Of a stretch of DNA of 59,158 nucleotides, positions 37,521 to 50,819 are shown in pieces (position 1 is the stretch's first letter; every line of letters starts with the position of its first letter). The notes below the pieces were generated by a model. The model ran no database searches, was not told the DNA's origin, and was given only the letters and a program-made list of their open reading frames with translations. The DNA is from Ectocarpus siliculosus. Lineage: Eukaryota; Sar; Phaeophyceae; Ectocarpales; Ectocarpaceae. Location: positions 632,955-692,112 of the forward strand of contig FN649757.1 in assembly GCA_000310025.1 (NCBI GenBank), in the 5' to 3' direction. A program made the position numbers and the translations under genes.

Positions 37521-37879
37521 CTCCCAGCTCAGCTCTGGATCGTAATTCCACACAGCGGACTCTTTTCAGATAGAAGACTGGATGCTTCCGCTTCTTTTCC
37601 GATCACACATGGGCTGTCGTTCTGTCCGTTCGCTCGCTGTCTGTCTGGAACTCACGCACTCCTTTGCGGTTCTTCCCGTTACACGAGGTCCATCGCTCAG
37701 TCGCTTCACTCTTTGACTGGATCTCACGCACTCCTTGCGATCACACGGGATCTCTGCTCGGTAACTGTCTGTATCTCACACCCGCGACCATCAAGTACGG
37801 ACGGACGTCAGGGATTTGTCCGCTTCGCCGCTTTTCTGACATCTATCCATAATGTGGGAATAGGCGGTAGTTAAAAAGT

Positions 37880-38092
37880 CACTCTGTGCAAGACCTCCAC
37901 TTTCACCATAAACTATGTTTACGAACGCCTCATCGCCATGAGGTTTGAGATGACGGGCTACCGCGGAGCTGTCAACTTCGTTGCTGCGTATGCCCCAAGC
38001 GAGGTCGCCGCTGACGACAGCAAGACAGAGTTCTGGAGAACACTTGACAGCAGTCTCGTGCGGAGGATTCCCTCCAAAGAGTGCGTGTATAT
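37880..38092 (+). pseudogene. LINE endonuclease-domain fragment
   Basis: A frame reads YERLIAMRFEMTGYRGAVNF, then VAAYAPSEVAADDSKTEFWR and TLDSSLVRRIPSKE. The order V.AYAPs......FW..L......IP..E is characteristic of the endonuclease/exonuclease/phosphatase domain at the start of non-LTR retrotransposon polyproteins. It stops at a junction with repeat R1, and no reverse transcriptase follows, so it is a fragment. Confidence 0.7.
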
Positions 38093-38094
38093 TA

Positions 38095-38250
38095 TCATCC
38101 TGGTATAAATCATCAGTGTATAGACTTTAAAAGACTCGAAATACGTCCAGTACCCAGCCGGTTTCCCTCCACTCACTGAAAAGACTCCACCACATCCCGT
38201 TCGACTGTGGGTACATCTCGAATGGGTAGTCTTTCTGTGTGTGTTTTCAT
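38095..38250 (-). repeat. Dispersed repeat R1, inverted copy
   Basis: Reverse complement of 19,037-19,195, sharing CTGGTATAAATCATCAGT, TTTCCCTCCACTCACTGA and CATCCCGTTCGACTGT. It is directly fused to the LINE endonuclease fragment, so it may be a LINE tail or a nested insertion. Confidence 0.65.
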
Positions 38251-38489
38251 TACTGATCGATGCCAATGCTCGGACGGGAGAGAGGATGGACGAGGAGGAC
38301 GAAGGTGTCATGGGGATACACGGGCATAATGTTTTCTCGTTTAGCTCATAACACCGTGGCGCGTCTGGTTTTCACTCTTCGCTTTATGCGACCGTTTGTT
38401 GACGGACGTGACGCCCGGTGAATGTATGTGTCGTGTATGTTTGTTGTGCGGTGACAACACTTCAACGAAAGCAAACCGAAACAAGGCCC

Positions 38490-38715
38490 GACGTCGGTTA
38501 ATACCGTCCGTGGCGACCAGTTACCGTAAAACAATGCACATTTCTGTGCATTACCGCCGTGCGTGGTGGCTGGTTATCGTACAAGAGAATTACCGTAGTG
38601 ACCCAGTTACCGTACGTACGAAATTTACCGTGGTGGCCAGGTACCGCCCAAAAAATACTGTACTCTGTGCCGTGGTGGCCAACTACCGCCCAAAAAATAC
38701 AGTATTGTTCCGTGG
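38490..38715. repeat. TTACCG / GGTAACTGG-rich repeat block
   Basis: The block repeats (T)TACCG and CCGTGGTGGCCA motifs many times, including two near-identical pieces (GTGGTGGCCAGGTACCGCCC and GTGGTGGCCAACTACCGCCC, each followed by AAAAAATAC). A similar TTACCG-rich zone lies at 35,345-35,490. The two could be subterminal zones of one larger element enclosing the ORF at 35.7 kb, the TRIM and the LINE fragment, but no terminal inverted repeats were confirmed. Confidence 0.4.
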
Positions 38716-39668
38716 TTTCTTAAACGCGGGAAATAAATGATGCCGACATGAAAAACCGTTACCACCGAAGACAACCAGCCCTGGATTTTTTCGAAAGAGG
38801 ATGTGCAAGGGCATCACCAAGGCGGCGAAAGTGTCGATCACATTGTGCCCCCCGCCCTGGATCTACAACATCGAAAACTGTTGTTGGACGGTACCCCACC
38901 TGCTTGAATACGCTCTACCTTGCAGCCACCGCCTGTCTTTTGGGGTTGCGCTCTTATCTGTAGAGGTATCTGTATGCGCATCGGTACACCACAAAGAAGG
39001 TGGAACTGAGAAATCTGTCCTGATCGCAAAGCTGGCTGTGTTGCCCCAACCGTGAAACGGTGACGCAGACCCACGGAAGCGTATTGTTCGGGCGAGACAA
39101 AGGGCCGGCTCAAAACTGTACGCTGCGCATGACTCCATCTCATCTCACCAATTTATACATGAGCCGAAACAAGGTTCGATATCATTAATTCGCACAATTT
39201 CTCCAAGCAAGCACCGGATCCAGGTTACCCAGGTTTTTCGTCTCCCATCCACGTGGAAAAGAGGACCGGGAGTGCATCCAATGAAGCAGGTGGGTTAATT
39301 CACAGAATTTTTGTTTCGCTTTGCCCACACACATGTCGGATCCAGCTTCCTCCTGCCTTCAGGGAGAAAACCTGCCACAAATGTTGATGACCCCTAAAGC
39401 GAAGAACGTACAAGCTTTAGCTCTCAGCAAGTCGGAATTCGCGCAAACAAGGACCCCCCTCCCAAATCCTGGCTATCGTCGTACAATGAGATTCATTGGC
39501 CGTTCGGTCCGGGCGGACGAGCACCACCATTTAACTACCTCTCTCCTACATACCTATGTAATAATGTGACAACGTGCTCCGCTCGCGTTACAAGGTTTAA
39601 ACAGGGAATCGACCCTGCGGTGCGCCGACCCGTCCGTCAACCAAAATTGAGAATGGAAACAAGGCAGA
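38716..39668. other. Intergenic region downstream of gene 2; nothing recognised
   Basis: No gene or element is supported. It is the tail-to-tail spacer between the pseudogene side and the stop codon of Zn2Cys6 gene 2. Confidence 0.5.
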
Positions 39669-42600
39669 TTAACCGCAGGTCCCGTTGTTCGCGTCACTAG
39701 ACGCCAACATAGCGTGTATTACGTCGAACCAGTCTTCCGCCGCAATGACATGGTCCTGTGCGTCTTCATCAATCGCGTGCGAGGGTAGCACCTCTTCAGC
39801 TTCAGCCGGCCATACGCCTTCATCGCTGCAGGTAGGGTCCTCAGCAGCATCACCGACCGCTTCAAGTCGAGAATTGACGAGCGACGGGGATGTTGAACCT
39901 TCTGCCAGCAAGACGTCTTCCTCAAACAGAGTGTCCATGGCTCCATCACATCCTTGTGGAGCCTCTCCCACAACTGCCAGGAACGTTTCGATTGCCGAAG
40001 GGGTGCGCAACGCACTTGGTGAAGTCGAAGAGGCTTGGTATTCCTTCACATTGCCAATGCTCTGTAAGCTCTCCGGTCTGAGCACCTTGATGTCTTCCAA
40101 GGGCGCCGTAGGCGGTAAGTCTGCTTTTCGTCTTGCGAAAAGAGCTTCAATTGACCTGAACAAAGTGACGCATGGAAGAAGGCATGGGGGGTTACGGAAC
40201 TAGAGGTGAACACGATTCCTCCTTCCGGGAGGGTTCTTAAGGCATCATCGGTCGGCCATCGCCTCAGTAAGCGAAACAAAACGGCTTGCGATAGCCTGAC
40301 CTTATTGACCAATGTTTTTACGTCACCGCAGGTGGACAATGCCAAGACCTCTACAGCATTGACCAATCAGCCCACCGACAACTGTGTGCCACTCAGATTC
40401 ATATACGCATACCTGCACGGGACATTGTCGCAAAACGCTGATATCCCTTGCCATTCCTCCAAGGGCGGAAACGCCAACGAGCCTGGGGGCCGCGTAAGAT
40501 TGCAAGCGTTCCGGAGCCGATCGTACAGCCCGCCATCCCTAGAGTCGCCGATGCTTGCAGCCACCGACAACATGACATGTGCCATGTGATTTCTTACCGC
40601 GATGAAGAGGGTAGATCAAGGGTGGGGGCAAACGAATAGGTCAACATTCTCGCGGAATGCTTTCGAGGGTCCAACACAAAAGAAAGAGCCCTCTGCTCAT
40701 TTTAGAGAAAATACACGCAAGAAGCGACGGACGCGTGAAGGATATCAAGTATAACAGTCACAGAACGTCAAAAGACTGTGTTTCACTGGTCCCTCGCCAA
40801 CCAAAATGCACATGAACAGCACGCATTTGCAGTATGTGTATTAGGCACATATGATACAAGGAGAATGGTAGGGATGCTACTCACCCCATCGCGAAGCGAG
40901 TTAATCCAGGGAATCCCTCAAAGACCTCCACACAGCGTTCTAGTCTCTCCAGTGCGCCCTTGGTATCCCCGCTAACCGTTTTGTCAAAGAACAGGGTCCT
41001 GATTGATGCGGAACGGTTGAAGAAAGATAGAAGTTCAACAACAGTTAGACAGGTTTTAGTGTCATGCCTCCATTCCATCCGCTGCAGTTCTGTTGACTGA
41101 AGCGGCCACGGCGGTTGCTATGTTCGTGTTCCGTGATGGCCAATGCCAAAGATAACTCTAAGCGATCCAAATCATCCATTTCCGCAGGAGTACACCCCAA
41201 GCTCCGTCCATGTTTTGGGCATCAGAACTGATCCACCTCCTGAAGCGGTAGAGGCCCACGAACACGCGAAATTAGCAAGAGAGGCATTCTGATACATTCC
41301 CATAAGAATGCGGGTCTTGGCACGGGTCCGTACATCGCACAGGCCGGGGTCTTGCAGGGGGTGCGGAAAAAATTCAGGGTTCCAAGGGACTGAATTGATT
41401 GTCGCACAAGTATAGTTCACTTCGCACAGGGGTGTGCGGAGACCCCGATACCTCTAGCGGGGTACCTGTCGCGGGCCACTACTGTGCCAAGGTAGCTTGA
41501 ATCATGGGCTCCACTGCTGTACTTTGGAATCGTAACGTTGCTCATGTGCAAGTGATGTTTTAGTATTTCTAGAACCGCCTTTTTGTTCAACGATGTGATT
41601 ATTGTCGGAATCAGCAAACGGTTTCCACTCAATCAACCAAGAACGCGTACAAACCATATGAGACCAAAGGGTCATAACCAATTGCGGTACTACTCAAAGA
41701 ATAGGTAGGATACCTGGAAACAACACGAATACCTGGCCAAGGACTGGCAGGAAAAATGGTACATCTCCCGTAGGCCACTACGTACTTGTTCGTTCGTGGC
41801 ACCGAACCAAACCTCTCCTCCACTGGCCAATACCCCGCTGCAGCCAAAATGTTCTAGCGCCAGCCTACCAACTGGTCCTGGTGTGCTGGTGTGCTGTTGT
41901 GTCTGTGTTCGTTATGTTATGGTCCTGATGCTGCAGTACTGCACACGAAGTGCTGGTGTGTGTGTGTTGTGATTTGTTCAGGATCGCACTCATCGGAGTC
42001 TTGGCACGGGGTTGCGTGTTCAAAACAACCCACATCGCCGCTTTGTATATATTCAGAATACAGCACTGGTGGGGGTCATCGCACGGGGTGTGCGTCATAC
42101 TTTCAGGACAAAAAAAATATTTCATGTTCCGCACAGGAATCGGGTACATGGCACGTATCGGCGTCTTGGCACCTCTGTGCGATAGAAACCCGAGAAAGAA
42201 AACATTTTAACAGACGGCCGCACACTGTGCCAAGACCCGCATTCTTACGGTACTTGTCTCACCCGTTGATGATGAGGCCGCCAACACCCGGGCGAATATC
42301 GGGTCTGGTGGAATCACCGTTTTTTTTCCGCGGTCCAATACCCCGGGTAGGTTGACAAACCCCACGGTTCGGGCAATAAACCGTTGGGAAAGACGACAGC
42401 AGGCAACAAGTACAGGATAACGCATGCCATTGTGAGTGAATGGAAAATATCATACCGTGTAGGGAGTGGCCGGCGGGCAGAGGTTACAAAAGAAAGTACC
42501 AGCCTCAAGCTAGACATGTTTCATGAGCCGACAAAAAAAAAAAAAAAAGTTCCTCACCTCTCCACCGCGTCTTCAAGATGTGCGAACCCTGGGAATTGAA

Positions 42601-45600
42601 GCTGGATCCCTTCCACAACGTCACAGATAAGCTCGCCGCCATGTGGAAGGCGGGCGAGGGAACAAATTCCGCCTACTCTATCGCCGAAGTTCGACCCCTT
42701 CGCAGCACCATCGTCGGTATGACGCGCGTCATCCGCTCCAACATACGCTGTGTCGTCCGTCGTGCGTACAAGTTGTTGGATGCTAATTTCAATCGCCCTG
42801 TGATATTGCATGATATATCGACAGATGTGCGCCTCGGTTGCGACTTCGCACGCCTGTAACGTGCGAGAGTGGCAGCAAGTGTGCACCCGGTGGGACAAAC
42901 GTGCGCAGACATTGCTGGGTTGAGGTGAACTTGGTCATACCGCGAGCCCCTTTACCCCGATGCGCGAAACGCGGAGAGGCTCAGCCAGCACCAGACAGTG
43001 ATATAAAGCGGCCCGTAACTCGTGCTCAAAACTCAATAGAGTGATTGATTTGCCCATGAGTTGTAGCACACTACACTACTGTAAGCTCGATCTGTGTTGC
43101 AGTACATATGTACATATGCAATCAGTTGGAAATGGGGACTCTTAAGGCTGCACACGCATCAACGTACCCCCGGAAAAGAAACTTCTTGGGCAAGGAGCGA
43201 CTCGACCTCTTCGGCTTCTGCAGTCCCAGTGAAGAGTTTGATCGTTTCTCCATGCTTGACAACCTCGGGGAACCCCTGGCGAGAAGAAGAAACGTCACGG
43301 CCAACAACAGCAAAAGACGTTTGGTCATCGCGCCAACTGTTTATCGGAGCGGTCGAGGCACAAGCCGGCTGCATGTGATGCAAGGGCCCGCCGGTTCACT
43401 TAAGGCATCCGTTCGTGTATGAGCGAGGAAAGGGCAAATTGCCTTCCTCTGACAGGTCCCACCCATCCAACGATTCTCACCACTGGGAGCGAATCTCGTG
43501 ACCCTCTGGCGGAGTCATGTACGAAGCTGTCCGAGAGTGCCAGATACTCGTGAAACGTTTCCTGGGTGGTCGGCAGGTTGGCAGGTGGGGAAGGTCAACA
43601 TTCACCAAGCTGTGTTTCGACTGAAAACGTGCCATGCCACGCGCTAACAAAGTGAAGCTGCAGCTTTTAGACTTGAGATGCCCTGCCGAAGGTGTTATTC
43701 GCCGAGCGAAACATCGATGATACGAGTTTCGCACAGGATGGCCGTAAGACATTACATTGCGTCTGCTCACCATGTCTCCTACGAAGCCGTGCAGGTACGC
43801 CAGTATCGTCCACGCCCTGAAACAGACGTGGAAGGGAAATAATTGATAGCTATGAACAAGGTGATTTGAGCGACGCGAGCAATACTCGATCGACGAGGCT
43901 GCCGTTGGCAAGGCGCTACTTGGTGCAACTTGGTCGCAGCCCAGGCGCGGTGCGAAGTTGACCAAATGATGCGTCTGCTCGAGAGGAATTCGCTACGGAC
44001 GCCGTTGAACTCACTCACTTTGCCACCTCGAAGTTTGTCGGGCCTGAGTATCTTGCCAACGCTTCTTTCGCTCGTCGGAAATAGCTCGCCGTCTTCAAAA
44101 CACACGTCGGGGACAGGCTTGTCATTCGCCATAGGCATGCCTTGCAAGAGGATATACTGCAGAAGGCGACGCTCAGTAAACTGTTGCGGACTTTCGAATG
44201 GGTGGGGAAGAGCGTGGGAAACAATCCGCACGAAAGGCGTGGACATCATATTCCGCGACTTCCGAAGAAAGGTCGCACTCACTATTTACCCAGGTTTCTA
44301 ATTGGTTTCACTACTGTCTCGCAATCGGTGTCTTCCACACTGCAAGGAAAGGGGGATTTCCGAACAAATTGTTCCGGGAGCTCTGACGTCATGCTGACCG
44401 CACCACGGTACAGCAGCATTTGTCGCGAAAGGAATGTGAATCCATCGTCACGACTACTACGACTGTCCGTGTGAAGCACGCAGGCCGGAGGGGTACCAAA
44501 TTATGTCACCCTCCGCCCCGTTGCCAGTAGTCTCAGCCCATGATCGTCGTTTACAGGACAGGGCAGTTAATTGGGGTCACCAATCTATCATCGGAACGTC
44601 CACATTTTTAGCTGCTCGTTGCCAGCGAAAATGACAGCTGTGTTCAAGTCGGTTTTATTCGAGGGTTCGGTTTTTCCAAGCATGACTGCCCCCCCGTGCG
44701 AGATTTCGCCTGGGTACATGCATTCCTGGCTCTTCTCCCCATTGCGAACGAAAGGCGAAAATCTCCAGGGTAGGGCGAAAAAACATGTGCGCCACACCGA
44801 ATCGGGTTTCCTGTGACAAACCTACCTGTTCGGGCGAACGTTGAGGGTTTCCGAATTTGCCGGGAAAAAACATCACCCTGTTTCTTCTGTAAACTGCGGA
44901 GGGCGCTGGACTCTAAAGTGTGCGGGCTGGGCCTCCATAACCAACCCAAACGATTCAGAATCATCGGCAACACTGCCAGCACGCCGTCACTTACAGATTC
45001 GATAGGATGGCCCTTAGCGAGTGCCCCGATAGCAATGGCACACCAAAATGTGCAGGCTTTCGGGAGGTCGTCTCCTTCCCAGGTGTTGCCGACGTTGTCT
45101 TCCGACACGAGCGCGTCGAAATTCTCTTCGGCGTCGCAGTCTCGCATAGCGATTGATTGCTGCTGGGTAACCGACATCATGAGTGTCACCATTGTTTCGC
45201 GCACATCCCTGCCGCCGAGTGCGACGAACGTGTTGTCGTGGACGAGGGAGGCGTCAGGTCGCTAGAAATGCCGTGCAAAATGAGTGCATGAACCACCCCA
45301 CTGCCTTCCACCGCCTAATACGGGTCAGGTGTCACGGAGAGTATTGACCTATTTGCCGTGGCACGAAAAGCCCATGTTCCATGGGATGACCGCCCAGCAA
45401 GGACATAAGGGGATGGGCAAGATGACCTCCGGAATCTCGGGAGCGACTACTTGTACAAGACAAGGGTTTCAAAGTCGGCCACGGGTGAGAGCATTGGCCA
45501 CATACTTGATCACGCAGATCCCTGGGGCCGATAGCTACACAGCTCATTCGATTCTGCGCATGCACTCCGCGAGTGCTCCCGAAATAAGTGCTGTCCGCCT

Positions 45601-48600
45601 CCGGCTCCATCGTTCAATCTCACGAGGATTCGCCTCAGCAACAGGAGCGAGAGACAGCCTTGGCGCGGTCTTTCGCCGCAGAAATGCATCAACCCAGACG
45701 AATGACGCGAAACCAAGCCTACGCGTCTCTCACTTACATACGACCAAACCTTCCGGCAACAAGTAGCACATCTCACACTGAGAACAATCGACATTTCTCA
45801 GCATCGCGCAGAAGGGGATGCTTCTTGAAAAGCACCTTCCGGTCGTGAGTGGCAGAAATCCAACCGAGCTAAAGAAGCTGGTGAGGAAGGAGTTCTCCTG
45901 CATGCCCACCAGGCCGGTCGCTGGAGAAGCTCTCAACCTGAACCTGGTCCAACAGAACACAGTCGTCGGATGGGTTCTCCATGGATCAAGCTCGCTAACC
46001 CTGTGGCGGGAGGACACTCCACGTTACGCTCCCTCTTTGGTGTATACTTATGTCAAAGGGGTTCTGACTCCCAGCGTGCTAGGTGCTAACGTGTTGAGGG
46101 TGAAGGGTAGCAAAGGCTGTGAGGAAAACTCGTGACTCTATTGTACCACCTAAGTGGCCGCTGAAACGATCAACTCACAACCATGTTTGGGAGGCCCTGC
46201 AGCCTTCCGGTCGCGAGCCCGATTCTCACTGACTCAGACCCTACCTTTGGCTCTCCCTCCCTACCAAGCAACTGCGCTCAAACTACTGAGTTACATCCCG
46301 TCTAGGCGATTGCTATGTTAGCTCTTGGTACTTCCCCCTGCGCCCGCACACCAACAATAACAACAACAATAACAACAACGACAACAGCGGGAACCACTGT
46401 AGTTCCTGGTATTCAATGATTAGAGTTACACAGGTACACACAAGCCCGTGCCGCTGCTGTTGCCTCACGTTTAGCGCTCTTCTATCACCAGTCCAAGCTC
46501 ACTCCTAAGGGCCAAGAGACTCAACTCTACGAATATTGGCTACCACACAAACTATTGCAAGATCAAGGGGCAGAGATATGGAGGCCGGTTTGGTTGTTCG
46601 CTACACGCGTGTTCCTCGCCGCAGCAGACTTGCCTATTATATTGTACACCTGATTTGGTTGACAGACTCGATGAGTGCGTTCACCCAAAATCGAGCATTA
46701 TGGCTAGCTTCTTCACGTCATGGCAGGGCCCAGGGCCACGGTTCAAGGCTGTCGTCCCTCAACCGGCAACAATCACAAGCCGCCCCCCGGACGTGATTCC
46801 CCTGAACCATATGCCCTGGGGTCATTCTTCCCGATTGAACAATTGAATGGAGCAAAATCACCTCTTGATAGCCACGTCTTGGGATCCACGATGTCTTGCT
46901 TCCGCCTTGGTCACTCCCTCCGTGTCAGTAGGCGATCTTCTTTTTTGGTAGGGCTTGCAGGTACGCGCTCTCCGCCTGCTGTAAGTGCATCCGTCTTCCA
47001 TGCCCATGCCCACGCAGCGCCTTGTGCAAGGAGGGGCGTTGATTGCGACGTGACGTTAGACCGCACAACAGACGCCGTACTGGACGTGGGGGGGTTGTGC
47101 GAAAGTCGTTATTATTAGCTTAAGCACGACCGCGCTAACCGGCTGGCAGATGAAAAGACGACATTCTCAGTGTGGCTGCCAAATAGAAGGCGCTTGTCAA
47201 GGCAATGACCTGGGAACCGCCATGGGAGAGGCTGCTACTGTAGAGGATATCCTCCGGGTGAAAAGCCGGAAACGGCAGTACAGCAGATGATGGAGAGCAA
47301 ATGAGTGCACGCATCGACCGAGGCTTCTCTTGTCTAGACTTCTCGCCTTCGTGTCGACCCCCTCCGCCTACGTGTGTGTCTTTATCATTGCAGCATCGAC
47401 CGCTCCGACAAGCTGACCAATATAAAGACCCAACTCTCAGCGTAGGTGCGCGCGTATGTGTCAATGTTTCACTAGGTGCCATAAAAGGGATGGCTGAGGC
47501 GCATCCCTCGCCGAATACAATAGTAGAAAAAAAACATAATCAAAATTTGTTTTGACTCTAATACACAAATTCGGACTGGGGGGTCCAAAGTTTTCCATTT
47601 AGGGAAGAAGATTTTGAGATAAGAAAATTTCCTGGAAACTTCATGCAAGTAACTATTTGTAGATTGGCTGTGGGGCAACAGTCCTCCTATCCCACCCAAC
47701 GAACTTCCCCTGTTCGCAGGTGTACTGCTGTTGCTTTGCGGTGCGCTGCGTGACAGCGTGACAGCTGCACCCTGATGACAGCGCTCGATCCCACTGCTGT
47801 CGAGTGTGTGTGTATGCATGCGTGTGCGTGTCTGTGTTGCCCCCGCACTCGCACTCGCACCAGCACGGAGACAGGGAGTACACATACTGGCCGGCAGCCT
47901 CTGAACGAAGAGCTATGCCGCACTTCAAGCGTTCGGGAGAGGGTTCTTGGGACCGGGCGGGCACACCCAAGTCAAACGCTCTCCCCAGCAGAAGCAGAGA
48001 ACACTCTTGCGCGGGAAAGGACGCGCCCGTCTACACCAGGAGGCAACTACGTGCTCTTCCTCCTCTCTGCTCTTTGCAGGCGGTGCTGCCACCTCCTCCA
48101 CGTTGTCGGCTGTTGTCTCCGCGGTTCCGGCGCTCTTCTTCCCCCTTGCCTCAACCTCTGTGTGTGACGGGCGCGTGTTGCTGACCTCAAGCCGCGCAAC
48201 AACCCTAACTTGGCTTTCTGGCCGTGAAGCCTCCCCCGTCTTGTGTTGGTGGCGCGCCAACTCCAGGGCCTTTCGCTGGGCGCTGGCCTTCTCTTTGGCC
48301 GTGCGGACTGCTTTGTGTGCGTGTGTGTGGCGCCTGATGTGATACATCGAAGAATGTCGCTAAATCGGGAAATCGGGAACAGTTTTCCACAAAACGAGCC
48401 TCCCTCCGCTCTTAATCTGGAAAATATTTTCCTTATCGTGGGTTCTGGCGAGACTGTCACGAACGATCCTCGGAACGACGGCTTAACTCAAAATCTGTGT
48501 CCTTAATCTGGAAAAAATTCAAGTCCGAAAGAGTCTAATTTCGATTTGGTTCTTTGAAGCAACGTCAAATCACCACGCTCAGGAGGCGAACAGCGCAGCA

Positions 48601-50819
48601 GAGTACACCATGAGGCGGAGGTCCGTCGGCAAAAGAAATAATTCGGGAATAAGATTGGAGACGGTTTTTATTTGATCTGGCTCGGGTTCTCTCTATGTAG
48701 GCGGACTCGAGCCTGCTATTGGAAGTATTGGAGTTAGCGAGGTGAGACTTCTACAGTACTGTAGCTCATGAACCCACCAGCACCATGCGGATGGCAAACG
48801 TCAGCGGGTTCCCAACGGATACTGTAGCAAGGTGAAGGACGGGTACCCACCACTTTGCGAGAATTTGCAAAAAGATTGAACCAGAGTTAGAGATCATGGT
48901 GTGGAAGAGAGTGGTCGAAGGCTTTTGATACTTGAACCCTTCAGAGCAACGGCGGTGGAAATAGAGAGGGGTCTCAAAGAGTTCCAGGGATGACTATGAT
49001 GAAGATAGAGCGGTAGCAACCGCTCCAGAGCGAAGCGAAGTCGGACAGCTATTTAGGGATTCTTATCATGGGGCTTCTCCCCTTCTACAAGACAAACACT
49101 GGCATAGATTTGTTTAGAACATGTTCGTTCGAGTTTTCGTTTGTTATCCCGGTATGCATGCATGAAATACAAGACTGACGTGTTTTCATTGGTCAGCCGG
49201 CAAAATGTGCGCGTTCGATGCGCACATACGTGTACACATGTTCAAAACACACACACGCGCCCACACAGACCTGTGATTGGTCAGCCTGCAGCACGGTCAG
49301 AATAATTTACAGAACTTGTCTACTTTTTTTGCGCTTACCAAGGGTATACGTGAAAAAATTCAAGACACATAGGCCTACTAATCGAAAATCGGGGTCATTT
49401 GGGGGGGGGGGGGGGGTATACCCATGTGTCCCTGGTTTTTCCGCCGAGGCATCGGCGCTCCGGTGTCATTTGGGGGGGGGGGGGCATATACCCATGTATC
49501 CCCGGGTTTTCTGCCCAGGCGTCGGTGCTCTGGCGTCCCGTTCTCGCATGGTGTGCATCACCGCTGGCGCTGCTGGGGCTGTGGAGCTGTGGGAGATCCC
49601 CGAGAGATGGCAGACACCCCGCACACTACAGAGTCATGATCGCAATCTTCGCATGCATACCCCAGGAGCAGCCGGTTTAGCCCAACAGTCGCCCGTCCGT
49701 GCGGCCGATTAGTCAACTCAAACGTAACCCTACAACAAGACCAAGGCTACGAGTAGATTTGCGAGACTATGTTCCCTGTTGTGCAGTTCTACAGCAGATA
49801 GAGGAGGCGGCAAGGGCAAGTGTGCAAGGCAGGTGGTTCAATGTGAAAGCTGGTCAATGACTTGTTCCAATTGAATTGGACTGATTTCGAGCTTTGATCG
49901 ATACTACTATATATTACTACCGCTGTACTTCGTAGATATATGTACTCCCCAAACCTGAAAAATAATAAATAATAAATAAAAATAAAAACACCCATATCAC
50001 AATATATCTTGCCATTATTGTGTACTCCCCAAACCTGAAGAATAATTAATAAAAATAAACACATCCATATCACAATATATCTTTATATTATGCACTCCCC
50101 AAACCTGAAAAATAATCAACAAAAATTACACGCCCATATCACAATACATCTATTTTTTAGAAAGTGAACATAACCTGTCTGCGCACAACATATGACACAA
50201 CAAACAAATGGTGGTGGCTCTCAGGTCTCGCCCTCCATCATCAGTAGATATAGTCTAGCCGTCCAGCAATAATATTAGGCGCTACGCGAACTAGGCTGCT
50301 GTGGTAGCACGGCTGGGTGAGTGTGGGCCGGCATCGATGACGAGGAGGTAGATGGATGCAGAACGGGTAACGAGAGTGAGGCACGTTTACCATCCATCTA
50401 CCGCTGCAACCTCATCGCAAATTTTTGACGATTCATGGTAACTTTTCGGAGTTCGTTCCCCTCCGGGGGTTTGGCCGGGTGGCCCATGTGTCTGGAAGTT
50501 TTGTTCGCGTAGACCCCTTGCGCTTGCTTACATTTGCTTACATACACGAGTACGAACAGCACTAAACATGTCGGAGCCCGATGGAACCTCTCAATAGAAG
50601 CGCTCCGAAAGCAGAAGTTCAATGGTGAAAAACATTCAGCAGAAAAAGCAGTATGGCATAGAACCATCCATCGTTTCTACTACTACTACTGCTGCAATAT
50701 GTAGGAGGCGTGAACTCCGAGAGACGAGAGACGCACACAGCTTACCTGCACGGAGTTGAACCGTCGCATTTCCTTTTTAGGAAGCTGCACCTGTCGCAGG
50801 TTTTAAGTACGCTAAACAT
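39669..50819 (-). CDS. Zn2Cys6 (fungal-type) transcription factor, gene 2, 12 exons, apparently intact
   Basis: Predicted nuclear DNA-binding regulator of 633 aa. Exons in coding order: 50819-50746, 47020-46862, 45943-45836, 45208-44995, 44092-44019, 43816-43771, 43561-43481, 43275-43168, 42853-42558, 40998-40885, 40553-40413, 40155-39669. The total is 1,902 bases (3 x 634), all junctions are phase-compatible, GT-AG throughout, with no internal stop. Exon 1 starts MFSVLKTCDRC and with exon 2 completes CDRC-X6-C-X5-CRRC-X8-C, followed by basic residues (YSRRRARTCKPYQKRR). The middle region mirrors gene 1: ATGLVGMQEN, SVGFLPL, CTFWCAIAIGALAKGHPIES, SYFRRAKEALARY, AWTILAYLHGFVGDM, YLALSDSF, EVESLLAQE, LERLERCVEVF, GLYDRLRNACNLTRPPGSLA. 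Exon 12 is an acidic, Ser/Thr/Pro-rich tail ending HVIAAEDWFDVIHAML, a possible activation domain (inference). Intron 1 is 3.7 kb. Spacing to the TrpD2-like gene is about 2.3 kb, on the same strand. Confidence 0.83.
47925..48460 (-). other. Charged open frame inside gene 2 intron 1, unassigned
   Basis: A minus-strand frame reads AKEKASAQRKALELARHQHK, then a segment rich in Glu, Arg, Ala and Thr (VEVAAPPAKSREEEE-like). The composition would suit a coiled or disordered protein segment. It has no start context, no splice partner that I could assign and no counterpart in gene 1. It is recorded as a stretch of unexplained coding-like composition within the intron. Confidence 0.2.
49390..49535 (+). 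repeat. Tandem ~75 bp duplication with poly-G tracts
   Basis: Two copies of TCATTTGGGG... (a G run of 15 and then 13), TATACCCATGT, a TCCC-rich segment and GGTTTT(C/T)C(C/T)GCC(G/C)AGGC(A/G)TCGG. The G runs could form quadruplex structures. The block lies in intron 1 of Zn2Cys6 gene 2. Confidence 0.75.
49938..50158 (+). repeat. Three-copy AT-rich tandem repeat (~70-83 bp unit)
   Basis: The unit runs ACTCCCCAAACCTGAA(A/G)AATAAT, then an AAT-rich stretch, then CCCATATCACAATA(T/C)ATCT. Copies begin near 49,940, 50,023 and 50,093 and differ mainly in the length of the A/T stretch. The array lies in intron 1 of gene 2. Confidence 0.8.

Noticed and set aside
42207-42425. Coding exon FVNLPGVLDRG..ARVLAASSSTG in gene 2
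   Set aside because: Exon 9 joins exon 10 in phase without it, no AG acceptor is apparent, and gene 1 has a stop in the same frame; kept only as a finding on intron conservation.
43779-44282. 167-codon minus-strand frame across gene 2 exon 5
   Set aside because: It is in a different frame from the one conserved in gene 1 (YFRRAK.ALA), and it reads through conserved splice sites.
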